NCBI RefSeq assembly: GCF_009372255.1 | Contig: NZ_LXGN01000001.1 | Location: 186,001-250,000, forward strand | Length of the DNA stretch: 64,000 nucleotides | Direction: 5' to 3' | DNA from: Acinetobacter guerrae | Lineage (GTDB): Bacteria > Pseudomonadota > Gammaproteobacteria > Pseudomonadales > Moraxellaceae | Shown here: positions 28,358 to 36,702 of the stretch, piece by piece | Layout: every line of letters begins with the position of its first letter | Position numbering within the stretch: the stretch's first letter is position 1 | Made by a program: the position numbers and the translations under genes | The notes under the pieces: generated by a model | Told to the model about the DNA's origin: nothing | Database searches by the model: none | What the model saw: the letters and a program-made list of their open reading frames with translations, nothing else

Positions 28358-29845
28358 CTAATCACTTACTTGCTTAGAAGGCAATGCCCACCACACAAAA
28401 CCAGATAAAATTAAAAACAGGCTTCCTGCAATCGCAAGTACTTTCGCATGTGAGTGACTAAAGGCATCTGATGCTGCCTGAGTCAATGCCAACACTAAGC
28501 TTTTATCATCAAGTTGTTGTGCAACTTGCATCGCTTCAGCAATTGAATGACTGGCTGTTTGAGCTAACTCAGGTGATAACCCATGTGGAACCAATAAAGA
28601 TTGCGTATAGAAAAAAGAAAGTAAAAGACCAAATATAGTAATCCCTAAACCCGCACCGAGTTCGTATGCCATTCCCTCTATCGCCCCTGCTGCGGTTGCT
28701 TTATGTGGGGGTACAGCAGACATAATCGCAGCAGTTGATGAAAGCAATGCAATTTCAACGCTGATGCCCATAACAATCATAAGACTCCAAGTTTGCAAAT
28801 GTTGTGTATCAAAATTGGTAAGTGCAAAACCCCATAGACTCAAGGCACACATCATCATCCCTAAAGTGGCGACTGGGCGAAGTCCATAACGATTCATTAA
28901 AAAACTGGTAAACGGCCCACCTAAGCTGATCGCAATCATAAAAGGTAAAATAAATAAGCCTGCTTGCAACGGCGTATAACCATAAACAAACTGTAGCTCT
29001 TGCGAAAGCAGAAGTTCAAAACCGACCAAAGCAATCATCGCCACAATTGCCATCACCATGCTGGTGGAAATCACAGGGTGTTTAAATAAACTAAAATCAA
29101 TCATTGGCGTTAATGACTTTAATTGTTGTTTTACAAATAAAATTAAAGTGCCTAAACCCATCATGAACAGTATAACAATAAAATAATTTAATCCATGCAT
29201 TGCAGTTTTAGCAGCATAAATGATCATTAAAATTGCACTCACCAGAACCAGAGCTTGTATCAAGTTCAAGGGTTGTTTGGTTTCGACGTGCTGCTTCGGT
29301 ACAATCCATGCAGTTAAAATTAATACCAAAATAATGATAGGAATATTAATCAGGAATACAGCTCCCCAATCAAAATGCTCCAAAATAAAACCACCCAGTA
29401 ACGGGCCAAAAGCTGCGCCACCACCACCAACCGTTCCCCAAATCCCTAGCGCATAATTACGTTGTTTTTCATCCAGAAAGCTGTTTCTAACGCCCGAAAG
29501 AGTAGCAGGAAGAATCATGGCAGCGCCTAACCCAAGTAAAGCACGAGCAAAAATCAGAACATAAGCCGTTTGAGCCAATGCCGCCATCAATGACGCTAAA
29601 CCAAATATAGTCGCGCCGATCATCATTAAACGTTTAAAACCGATACGATCACCTAATGCACCCATTGGTAAAATCAATCCAGCCATAATCAGGGAATAAA
29701 TATCCATGACCCAAAGCATTTGATTACCACTTAGTGCTAAAGCTGAACTTAAAGAAGGAATTGCAACATGCAATACCGTGGCATCGATAGAAACAGGAAG
29801 ATAAATTAGGACGATGATTGCAAGAATCATCCACTTACGGGACAT
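28358..29845 (-). CDS. smvA: MFS multidrug/biocide efflux pump, SmvA-like (DHA2, 14 TM)
   Basis: This 495-residue transporter has about 14 hydrophobic helices. The DHA2-family opening IVLIYLPVSIDATVLHVA (motif D1-like), the GALGDRIGFKR loop 2-3 motif near residue 62, and the motif C-like GGGAAFGPLLGG near 145 are all present. The whole N-terminal half and the GAIEGMAYELGAGLGI segment closely resemble enterobacterial SmvA, which exports cationic biocides and dyes such as chlorhexidine and acriflavine. Specificity here is inferred. A TetR gene is divergent, and an operator lies just before this gene's start (16-34 bases upstream). Confidence 0.82.
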   Translation of the reverse strand: MSRKWMILAIIVLIYLPVSIDATVLHVAIPSLSSALALSGNQMLWVMDIYSLIMAGLILPMGALGDRIGFKRLMMIGATIFGLASLMAALAQTAYVLIFARALLGLGAAMILPATLSGVRNSFLDEKQRNYALGIWGTVGGGGAAFGPLLGGFILEHFDWGAVFLINIPIIILVLILTAWIVPKQHVETKQPLNLIQALVLVSAILMIIYAAKTAMHGLNYFIVILFMMGLGTLILFVKQQLKSLTPMIDFSLFKHPVISTSMVMAIVAMIALVGFELLLSQELQFVYGYTPLQAGLFILPFMIAISLGGPFTSFLMNRYGLRPVATLGMMMCALSLWGFALTNFDTQHLQTWSLMIVMGISVEIALLSSTAAIMSAVPPHKATAAGAIEGMAYELGAGLGITIFGLLLSFFYTQSLLVPHGLSPELAQTASHSIAEAMQVAQQLDDKSLVLALTQAASDAFSHSHAKVLAIAGSLFLILSGFVWWALPSKQVSD

Positions 29846-29860
29846 AACACACTCAATGCA

Positions 29861-29920
29861 AAGTTGGACACTTGTTCAAATTAAATGAATTATACCCAAA
29901 CTTGAACAAACGTCCAACTT
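29861..29920. promoter_or_regulatory. Paired TetR-type operators between smvA-like pump and regulator
   Basis: AAGTTGGACACTTGTTCAA (29861-29879) and TTGAACAAACGTCCAACTT (29902-29920) are inverted copies that match at 17 of 19 positions. Each copy is itself an imperfect palindrome built on TTGGACA and TTGTTCAA. Their position between divergent starts fits binding of the adjacent TetR regulator to both promoters. Confidence 0.7.
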
Positions 29921-29968
29921 TTATTAAAATTATGCGAAGTAAGCACAAAATATTGAAATCCAATCCTA

Positions 29969-30556
29969 ATGAATTATTTAAATCGTGAGCAACGCCGTGA
30001 AATGATTTTAGCTGCTGCTAAAACTTTGGCATTAAAAGAAGGTTTAAATGCATTGACCGTTCGGGCGATCGCAACGCAAGCACATGTTTCTACTGGTCAA
30101 GTTCATCATCATTTTGAGTCTGCCTCGCACTTAAAAGCGCAAGTTTTTATTGAATTGATGGATCAATTGAATGAACTTGAAGCTCAGGTACTTACAGATT
30201 CATGGCTTCAACGTATTTCTTTACTACTGGGTTGTGAAAATATCGAGCAAACTCAGCCTTATTTGCGCCTTTGGAATGAAGCTGAAATTTTGATAGAACA
30301 AGATATCGAAATAAAAAAAGCCTATAACCTTACCATGCAGCGATGGCACAATTTATTGGTGCAGTTAATTCAAGATGGCATACAACAAAAGCAGTTTAAA
30401 ATGCTTGAGACGACAACTGCTCAAGATGCTGCTTGGCGTTTGATTGCTTTTGTTTGTGGTTTAGAAGGAATTTACCAACTCGGCTTACAAGGCTTGGACG
30501 AACAGTCCTTTCAACATCATGTCGAAATCATGATCAAAATGGAGTTGATGAATTAA
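29969..30556 (+). CDS. TetR family regulator, SmvR-like
   Basis: This 195-residue repressor has an N-terminal helix-turn-helix at about residues 10-55 (LTVRAIATQAHVSTGQVHHHF). The ligand-binding C-terminal half is mostly helical. The N-terminal sequence resembles SmvR, the repressor of smvA in Klebsiella, and the gene is divergent from an SmvA-like pump with paired inverted operators between them. It is therefore probably the local repressor, relieved by a cationic drug. The start has no strong Shine-Dalgarno. Confidence 0.85.
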   Translation: MNYLNREQRREMILAAAKTLALKEGLNALTVRAIATQAHVSTGQVHHHFESASHLKAQVFIELMDQLNELEAQVLTDSWLQRISLLLGCENIEQTQPYLRLWNEAEILIEQDIEIKKAYNLTMQRWHNLLVQLIQDGIQQKQFKMLETTTAQDAAWRLIAFVCGLEGIYQLGLQGLDEQSFQHHVEIMIKMELMN

Positions 30557-30634
30557 ATGTCATCTCACTATATTTGCAAATGATTATTATTTATATATGA
30601 TAATTAAATCCTTTCCCGCTCGTTAAATTACATA

Positions 30635-31150
30635 ATGTCTCATGCACTTTGCCTTTCTTCAGCCCGACTATCTATAGAACCTTTTAAGCTTCAAGACTGC
30701 TCAGATATTTATCCATGCATCAGTTTAAGTCTAACTCAGTTTATGTCATGGGAACCCGCCCAATCTTTCGAGGAGTTTGAGTCAATTGGTAAAAGTTGGC
30801 TACAAGCACAAGCATTGCAGACAGATCAACATTTTGTATTCCGAGATAAAACTACCCAAAAGTTTATTGGTTTGATTGGTATTCATCGTATTCAGACTAA
30901 AACGCCTGAATTCGGTTTATGGATACGTGAAGATCAACATGCTAAAGGCTTTGCAAAAGAAGCACTGAAAGTGATTTATGATTGGGGCATTGTAACTTTT
31001 GAAGCGGATTATTTTATTTACCCTGTAGCAGAGCAAAACTATGCTAGCCGAAAACTGGTAGAAGGTTTAGGTGGAATCATCAGCCACGTCAGACAGCAAC
31101 CTAAATATCTTCAGGTTACTTATCACATTCCTGCAAAGCTGAAAATTTAA
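30635..31150 (+). CDS. GNAT family N-acetyltransferase (RimJ/RimL-like)
   Basis: This 171-residue acetyltransferase has the acceptor-side start LSSARLSIEPFKLQD and the acetyl-CoA binding region EFGLWIREDQHAKGFAKEALKVI near residues 91-113. This is the RimJ/RimL-type Q/R-x-x-G-x-A form with a slightly changed loop, so the pattern is weaker than in classical GNATs. The substrate may be a protein N-terminus or small amine. It stands alone after the TetR gene and runs convergent with the next gene, one base away. Confidence 0.78.
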   Translation: MSHALCLSSARLSIEPFKLQDCSDIYPCISLSLTQFMSWEPAQSFEEFESIGKSWLQAQALQTDQHFVFRDKTTQKFIGLIGIHRIQTKTPEFGLWIREDQHAKGFAKEALKVIYDWGIVTFEADYFIYPVAEQNYASRKLVEGLGGIISHVRQQPKYLQVTYHIPAKLKI

Positions 31151-31151
31151 A

Positions 31152-32414
31152 TTAGAACCAGCCTTTATGCCCTTTCAATATTTTATCTGCACAACGCAAA
31201 GTTTCCTGAGTTAATCCCCATAAACGGTAATCACCTGTAATCGAACCGATTTTAAAATTATGGGTATAAGCAAAGCTTAAATTTCGATCTGGATCACACC
31301 ATGCTCCAGAACCGTTATAACCTATGTGCCCAAAACCATTTTTGGCACGTTTCCCCATAGTTAAAACTCGGTGATAACCCAACCGCCAATTCATAGGAAT
31401 CGGCATTACTTTATCTCTTGCATAACTTTGAATGGTGCTTAATTGTTGAAATACCTCAGGCTTAATCAATGTCTTCCCTTCCCATTGCCCACCATTCGCC
31501 AACATGGCATATATTTTACTTAGGCTATTTGCTGTAAAAGTACCATTCGCAGCAGGAATAATCGCTTGAAGTCCTTCATCACTAAAGAAACTAAAATTTT
31601 TCATGCCCTTCGGGATCATCGCATCCTGAAAATCCTGTGGATTTTGCCCTGTCCAAGTCACCAATTTATCGGTAAAAGCAGGTTTATGTGTTTTTGAAAC
31701 TTTTGATTTTTTGAATTGCTGTTGCTGTTCCGATTTAGTTTTTTGAGGTATGAGTCTTGCTACACGAACAAGCTCAGAAGTCGGCACTCCAAAGTAGGCG
31801 CCCTCTAATTGTAATGGTTCTATTAAATAGGTCTGCATTAAATCAGGTAAACTGCGTTTTGTTGCTTTTTCGAGCGCCCCACCTACCAACCATCCAAACG
31901 TCAAGGCCTGATATGCATTGCCTTGACTGGCTGCAAAACGTGGCGTCGCTTGTTCAAATACCTGAAGCATATGCTGCCACTCAAGCATTTCACGTGCATC
32001 ATTAATTAAATTGCGAAGATCATACAAACCACTTTGATGGCTCAGGATATGCCTAAGCGTTATTTTTTCTTTACTGTTTTGTGCAAATTCAGGCCAATAA
32101 TGTGCAATTGGAACATCATATTCAAGAAACCCTTCACTGACCAAAATATGTGCCAGAGTGGCTAAAACACCCTTGCCTGTAGAATAACAAACAGAAAGCG
32201 TATCTTCAGCCCACTGTTCATTAAGGGATTTTTTTCCCGTATAGATATCAACTACTTTTTGTCCCTGAAAAAAAACAGCTAATGCCGCTCCACCCTGATC
32301 AGTACGCGCATCCTGCAAACGGCTGAATTGAACTGCCAAATCATGAAAACGCTCATCAAGCGTCCCGCGATAATTGTGAGTATCTGCAAATAAAATTTCC
32401 GTTAATGCGCTCAT
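31152..32414 (-). CDS. Serine hydrolase of the beta-lactamase (class C-like) family
   Basis: This 420-residue protein has the S-x-x-K motif at Ser78-Lys81 (YSTGKG). An HILSHQSGLYDL segment near 121-132 is typical of EstB/AmpC-like esterases, and a late GFGHIGYNGSGAW region substitutes for the KTG box. There is no signal peptide, so it is more likely a cytoplasmic esterase or carboxypeptidase-like enzyme than a secreted beta-lactamase. The ATG at 32414 has AAAGGA six bases upstream; a GTG at 32417 is the alternative. The maoC terminator lies between it and the upstream gene. Confidence 0.85.
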   Translation of the reverse strand: MSALTEILFADTHNYRGTLDERFHDLAVQFSRLQDARTDQGGAALAVFFQGQKVVDIYTGKKSLNEQWAEDTLSVCYSTGKGVLATLAHILVSEGFLEYDVPIAHYWPEFAQNSKEKITLRHILSHQSGLYDLRNLINDAREMLEWQHMLQVFEQATPRFAASQGNAYQALTFGWLVGGALEKATKRSLPDLMQTYLIEPLQLEGAYFGVPTSELVRVARLIPQKTKSEQQQQFKKSKVSKTHKPAFTDKLVTWTGQNPQDFQDAMIPKGMKNFSFFSDEGLQAIIPAANGTFTANSLSKIYAMLANGGQWEGKTLIKPEVFQQLSTIQSYARDKVMPIPMNWRLGYHRVLTMGKRAKNGFGHIGYNGSGAWCDPDRNLSFAYTHNFKIGSITGDYRLWGLTQETLRCADKILKGHKGWF

Positions 32415-32443
32415 CACTCATCCTTTGAGAATTTAGTTTTATA

Positions 32444-32466
32444 TAAAAAGCCCGAACTCATCGGGC
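32444..32466 (-). terminator. Rho-independent terminator after the MaoC gene
   Basis: The stem GCCCGA / TCGGGC with a 5-nt loop is followed on the minus strand by TTTTTATAT. It lies 17 bases beyond the MaoC stop. Confidence 0.75.
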
Positions 32467-32483
32467 AATCTTAAATCATGGTC

Positions 32484-33338
32484 TTATAATTCAGTGACCG
32501 TCCCAGAAACATGAGGCTTTTTAGACTTTTCATTGCGAATTAAAAAGTCAGTTTCTTTTGACTGTTGTGCGGTCAAAAACTCAACTTTTGAAGGGAGATA
32601 CATAGGAAGTTTAAACCATACATCTGCTTCATAAGCATCAGGCAAGTTCACGTTTGCCAATGCTTTCGCCTTACTCCACATACCATGTGCAATTGCTTGT
32701 TTAAAACCAAATGCTTTTGCTGTCACGGCATGAATATGGATTAAGTTAAAGTCACCCGAAACTTTGGCATAACGACGACCTGTATTTTCAGCAATATCCC
32801 AAACTTGTTGAAGTTGATATTCTGGTGCTCTGTTTTCTTTCGGTTTTTCAGCCGACTTTTTCTCTACTTTCTGACGGGCTAAATATGTGGTCACGCCCTC
32901 CATGACCACTTCATTACCAACTTTAGCAGTAGTAATGAAATCAAACTGAACGCCTTTATCGTGTGGCTTTAGCTCACCAAATTTACAAGACAAAGTTAAG
33001 TTTTCATTAACCCCAATCTTACGGGTCTGTTTAATTTGATTGCGGATATGTACTAAACCCAGAATTGCAAAAGGAAATGCTTCTGTGGTCATCATATGCA
33101 TTTGCAGACTTTGAGACAGCACCGCTAAATAAATCGCTGGAATAAAACCATCATTTTTAAAGCCACAAACTTCATTGTAAGCTTGTAAATGCTTTTGATC
33201 GACCTGAAATGAATCCACAACATATTCGACTTGTGGCAAAACGTTTGGGCCTTTTGGCTTTTTAAATACAAGACCTTGTATGACTTTTGGATAAGCCAGA
33301 TAAGGTTTCGGAAGTTGGCTAAAATGGCGTGTATTCAT
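32484..33338 (-). CDS. MaoC-like hydratase
   Basis: This 284-residue hotdog-fold enoyl-CoA hydratase has the hydratase 2 motif in its C-terminal half, SGDFNLIHIHAVTAKAFGF near residues 194-212, with the catalytic Asp and His, followed by AHGMW. The N-terminal half is a second, degenerate hotdog, as in double-hotdog hydratases. It would hydrate trans-2-enoyl-CoA or dehydrate the (R)-3-hydroxyacyl form. The neighbouring FabG-like reductase on the same strand and the divergent thiolase make a chain-lengthening or degradation set. A GAATAAGG Shine-Dalgarno precedes the start. Confidence 0.85.
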   Translation of the reverse strand: MNTRHFSQLPKPYLAYPKVIQGLVFKKPKGPNVLPQVEYVVDSFQVDQKHLQAYNEVCGFKNDGFIPAIYLAVLSQSLQMHMMTTEAFPFAILGLVHIRNQIKQTRKIGVNENLTLSCKFGELKPHDKGVQFDFITTAKVGNEVVMEGVTTYLARQKVEKKSAEKPKENRAPEYQLQQVWDIAENTGRRYAKVSGDFNLIHIHAVTAKAFGFKQAIAHGMWSKAKALANVNLPDAYEADVWFKLPMYLPSKVEFLTAQQSKETDFLIRNEKSKKPHVSGTVTEL

Positions 33339-33453
33339 GGTTGACCTTATTCAAATTTTTATAGATTTAACATAAGAATACCCTTTCCTTAAATTTTAAG
33401 AAAAGGGCAAGCATTATTTTGATCTAAAAGCGATCAAATACGATAACAACAAA

Positions 33454-34845
33454 TTATGCACCAAGTAAGCTTTGTCCACATACGCGAACAACGTTACCAT
33501 TTAAGCCAGTCGATGCTGTCGATGCATACCATGCGATTGTTTCAGCAACATCGACTGGTAAACCGCCCTGATTCATCGAGTTCATACGGCGACCAGCTTC
33601 ACGAATTGCAAATGGAATCGCGGCGGTCATTTGTGTTTCGATAAAACCTGGCGCAACAGCGTTGATGGTAATTCCATTTTTCAATATTGGTGCAGTAAAT
33701 TTCACCAAACCGATCACGCCTGCTTTAGATGCAGCATAGTTAGTTTGACCCAAATTACCTGCGATACCGCTGATTGAAGAAACGCAAACAATTCGACCAT
33801 TTGTATTCAAACCGTCATTAGCAAGCAAATAGTCATTAATACGTTCAGCCGCAGACAAATTGATATTAATCACCAAGTCCCAAAGCTCAGGCTTCATATT
33901 GCCCAAAGTTTTGTCACGTGTAATACCTGCGTTATGTACAATGATATCCAGACCGCCTTGTTTTGCAGCAGCCGCTTTAATTTTTTCACCCGCATCTGCT
34001 GCAGTAATGTCCAGTCCTAAAGCTGATCCGCCAATTTCTGCTGCTACACGATCAAGATCCGCTTGCTGCTGTGGGACATCAAGACAAATGACATGTGCGC
34101 CATCACGTGCCAATACATGCGCAATTGCTTCACCAATACCACGACTAGCACCTGTTACCAATGCAGTTTTACCTGCCAATGGCTGATTCCAATCTACTTT
34201 TACCACATCTGCTTTAGATACACGGATCACCTGACCAGAAACATACGCTGAACGTGGAGAAAGCAAGAAACGTACAGTTGACTCAAGATTATCGGCTGCA
34301 CCTTCATCAACATAAACTACTTGAGCGGTAATTCCTTTTTTGAATTCTTTACCAACAGATTTCACAAAACCTTCAAGTGCACGTTGTGCAATCGCTTGCT
34401 TAACCGTTTTTGCTGATTCTGGCGTTGTTCCAATCACAATCACACGACCAGAACTCTGAATTTGACGCGCGACTGGATGAAAGAATTTATACAATTCATT
34501 TAACTGCTCAGAGTTTTGAATCCCAGATGCATCAAAAACCACCGCCTTAAATTTAGATTCTTTATCGCCTGAATTAAAGGCACGTAAATTTAAACCCGCT
34601 TTTGCGGCAGTTTGCTGTAACTCTGCATTGTTACCTGCATAGCTATCTGCATGGATATTACTCAATACTTGAGCAATTGCACCAGACAATGAACTTGAAG
34701 GTGCAGCACCAAGTAATACAGCACCATTAATCACAGGCTCCGCACTTTCAAAACGATCCAGTACCACTGGTGATGGTAAACCTAAATTTTTTACGACAAA
34801 CTTACCAAGTGGTGATTGGGTAAATGCTTGGTATTGATCAGTCAT
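33454..34845 (-). CDS. High-molecular-weight 3-oxoacyl-ACP/CoA reductase (FabG-like)
   Basis: This 463-residue reductase is almost twice the length of ordinary FabG. The first ~215 residues form a degenerate flavodoxin/Rossmann-like domain. The second half is a complete short-chain dehydrogenase with the NAD(P) motif GASRGIG at 232-238 and the catalytic Tyr370 and Lys374 (NYAASK), with the active serine in VSSISG. This two-domain form is known from Mycobacterium FabG4, which prefers NADH and long-chain 3-oxoacyl substrates. It is 115 bases upstream of the MaoC hydratase on the same strand and divergent from the thiolase. Confidence 0.88.
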   Translation of the reverse strand: MTDQYQAFTQSPLGKFVVKNLGLPSPVVLDRFESAEPVINGAVLLGAAPSSSLSGAIAQVLSNIHADSYAGNNAELQQTAAKAGLNLRAFNSGDKESKFKAVVFDASGIQNSEQLNELYKFFHPVARQIQSSGRVIVIGTTPESAKTVKQAIAQRALEGFVKSVGKEFKKGITAQVVYVDEGAADNLESTVRFLLSPRSAYVSGQVIRVSKADVVKVDWNQPLAGKTALVTGASRGIGEAIAHVLARDGAHVICLDVPQQQADLDRVAAEIGGSALGLDITAADAGEKIKAAAAKQGGLDIIVHNAGITRDKTLGNMKPELWDLVININLSAAERINDYLLANDGLNTNGRIVCVSSISGIAGNLGQTNYAASKAGVIGLVKFTAPILKNGITINAVAPGFIETQMTAAIPFAIREAGRRMNSMNQGGLPVDVAETIAWYASTASTGLNGNVVRVCGQSLLGA

Positions 34846-35088
34846 GGTTATTATCTCTCATGCAAAATAATGTATGTATAAACCCAGCGTGTTAATTGCT
34901 GTTTATATCCTTTGTTGGAAACTTGTGAACATATTAGGTTCATGGATTTGAATAAAATAATACTTGAGTTACTCTTGATATGTCTTGACCTGAATGCACT
35001 CTAGAATGTCATTCCAGTCAATACAGGTCTATTTTAATTATGTTAATGTACATCTCAAGAATATCATAAACATGCTTGGAAAAGCCTT

Positions 35089-36636
35089 ATGAGCAAAACA
35101 ACTCAAGACAATCCACAAGAGCAGTTAACAGCCACTAAATCTGCTTCTGATAATGTGTCAAATACATCAAAGCGTGCACCACGCACAACAAAAAGTGCAA
35201 CTTCAGGTTCAGCCAAAGTAAGTGCTGCTACCCCTGCAAAAACTCCACGTACACGTGCCAGTAATCCGCGCACAAGAACCACTGCTGCAAGTAAAACACC
35301 AGCAGCTAAAACAACCGCTTCTCCTACTCAACCTTCTGTTCAACAGGATCAAAACATGAGTCAGAACTCTATTCGTCGCGTCGCCATTATTGGCGGTAAC
35401 CGTATTCCATTTGCGCGTTCTAATGGTGCTTATTTTAAAGCATCGAACATGGACATGCTTACTGCTGCATTAAATGGTCTGGTTGAACGCTACAACCTTC
35501 AAGGTCAACGTCTAGGTGAAGTCGTTGCAGGTGCTGTACTTAAGCACAGCCGTGATTTTAATATGACTCGTGAATGCGTACTGAGTACTGCACTTGCACC
35601 AGAAACTCCTGCTTATGATATCCAACAAGCTTGTGGTACTGGTTTACAAGCCGCATTTGCTGTTGCCAATAAAATTGCACTGGGTCAAATCGATGTTGCA
35701 ATTGCAGGCGGTGTAGATACAACTTCCGATGCACCTATCGCATTTGGTGACGGTTTACGTAAAGCATTGCTTGAACTGAACATTGCAAAAACGGGTAAAG
35801 ATCGCTTAAAAGCATTGACCAAGATCAATCTTAAAGATCTTATGGATGCGCCAAAAAATGGTGAACCAAGAACTGGTCTTGCGATGGGTGATCATGCTGC
35901 AATTACAGCACTTGAGTGGAATATCGGACGTGAAGAACAGGATGAGCTTGCTGCTGCCTCTCATCACAAAATGGCCAAAGCCTATGAAGAAGGTTTCTTT
36001 GACGACCTAATTACACCATTTATGGGTCTTGAGCGTGATAATAACTTACGCCCTGATTCATCAGTCGAAAAGCTTGCCAAACTTAAACCAGTTTTTGGTA
36101 AAGGCGAAAATGCAACAATGACTGCGGGGAACTCAACTCCATTGACCGATGGTGCATCTGTGGTGCTTTTGGCTTCTGAAGAATGGGCAAAAGCGAATGG
36201 TCATGAAGTATTGGCTTATTTAAGTTTCTCAGAAACTGCGGCAGTTGACTTCGTTGGCAAAAAAGAAGGTCTGTTAATGGCGCCTGCTTATGCTGTTCCG
36301 CGTATGCTTGAGCGTGCTGGTCTTAAACTTCAGGATTTCGATTATTATGAAATTCATGAAGCTTTTGCATCACAAGTACTTTCTACGCTTAAAGCATGGG
36401 AAGATCCTAAATTCTGTAAAGAACGCTTAGGTTTAGATGCACCTTTAGGCGCTATTGATCGTTCGAAGTTGAACATTCATGGTTCTTCTTTGGCAGCGGG
36501 TCATCCATTTGCTGCAACTGGTGGTCGTATTCTTGCCACTGCCGCTAAAATTTTGAATCAGAAAGGTTCTGGTCGTATTTTAGTGTCGATCTGTGCTGCT
36601 GGTGGTCAAGGTGTGGTTGCCATTGTAGAAAAATAA
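35089..36636 (+). CDS. Acetyl-CoA C-acyltransferase (thiolase) with basic N-terminal tail
   Basis: This 515-residue thiolase has the acyl-binding cysteine Cys182 (QQACGTG), His423 (EIHEAFA) and the second cysteine Cys502 (ICAAGGQG). The thiolase fold begins near residue 95 (RRVAIIGG). Residues 1-89 are an unusual low-complexity tail of Lys, Arg, Ala, Thr, Ser and Pro, similar in composition to AlgP/PhaF or histone H1 tails. An internal ATG at 35356 (Met90) starts the conventional length, but it has no Shine-Dalgarno, while the upstream start has GGAAAAG. It is divergent from the FabG-MaoC pair and probably acts with it in 3-oxoacyl-CoA cleavage or condensation. Confidence 0.88.
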   Translation: MSKTTQDNPQEQLTATKSASDNVSNTSKRAPRTTKSATSGSAKVSAATPAKTPRTRASNPRTRTTAASKTPAAKTTASPTQPSVQQDQNMSQNSIRRVAIIGGNRIPFARSNGAYFKASNMDMLTAALNGLVERYNLQGQRLGEVVAGAVLKHSRDFNMTRECVLSTALAPETPAYDIQQACGTGLQAAFAVANKIALGQIDVAIAGGVDTTSDAPIAFGDGLRKALLELNIAKTGKDRLKALTKINLKDLMDAPKNGEPRTGLAMGDHAAITALEWNIGREEQDELAAASHHKMAKAYEEGFFDDLITPFMGLERDNNLRPDSSVEKLAKLKPVFGKGENATMTAGNSTPLTDGASVVLLASEEWAKANGHEVLAYLSFSETAAVDFVGKKEGLLMAPAYAVPRMLERAGLKLQDFDYYEIHEAFASQVLSTLKAWEDPKFCKERLGLDAPLGAIDRSKLNIHGSSLAAGHPFAATGGRILATAAKILNQKGSGRILVSICAAGGQGVVAIVEK

Positions 36637-36655
36637 CGTTCTATAGTTCACACTG

Positions 36656-36691
36656 AAAAAAACAGCATCCGATTTGGATGCTGTTTTTTTT
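36656..36691. terminator. Bidirectional terminator between thiolase and esterase
   Basis: The 10-bp stem AACAGCATCC / GGATGCTGTT with a 5-nt loop is flanked by A5+ on the left and a T run on the right, so it can serve both convergent genes. Confidence 0.88.
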
Positions 36692-36702
36692 GCTGAAACA
36701 GG

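Noticed and set aside
30577..30610. Fur-box-like AT-rich stretch before the GNAT gene
   Set aside because: It has only loose similarity to the 19-bp Fur consensus and lies in generally AT-rich DNA next to a gene with no iron link.
32266..32276. Eight-base homopolymer in the beta-lactamase-fold gene as a phase-variation tract
   Set aside because: It is short, lies within normal coding sequence (Phe-Phe codons), and has no sign of frame disruption. Without population data it is not evidence of phase variation.
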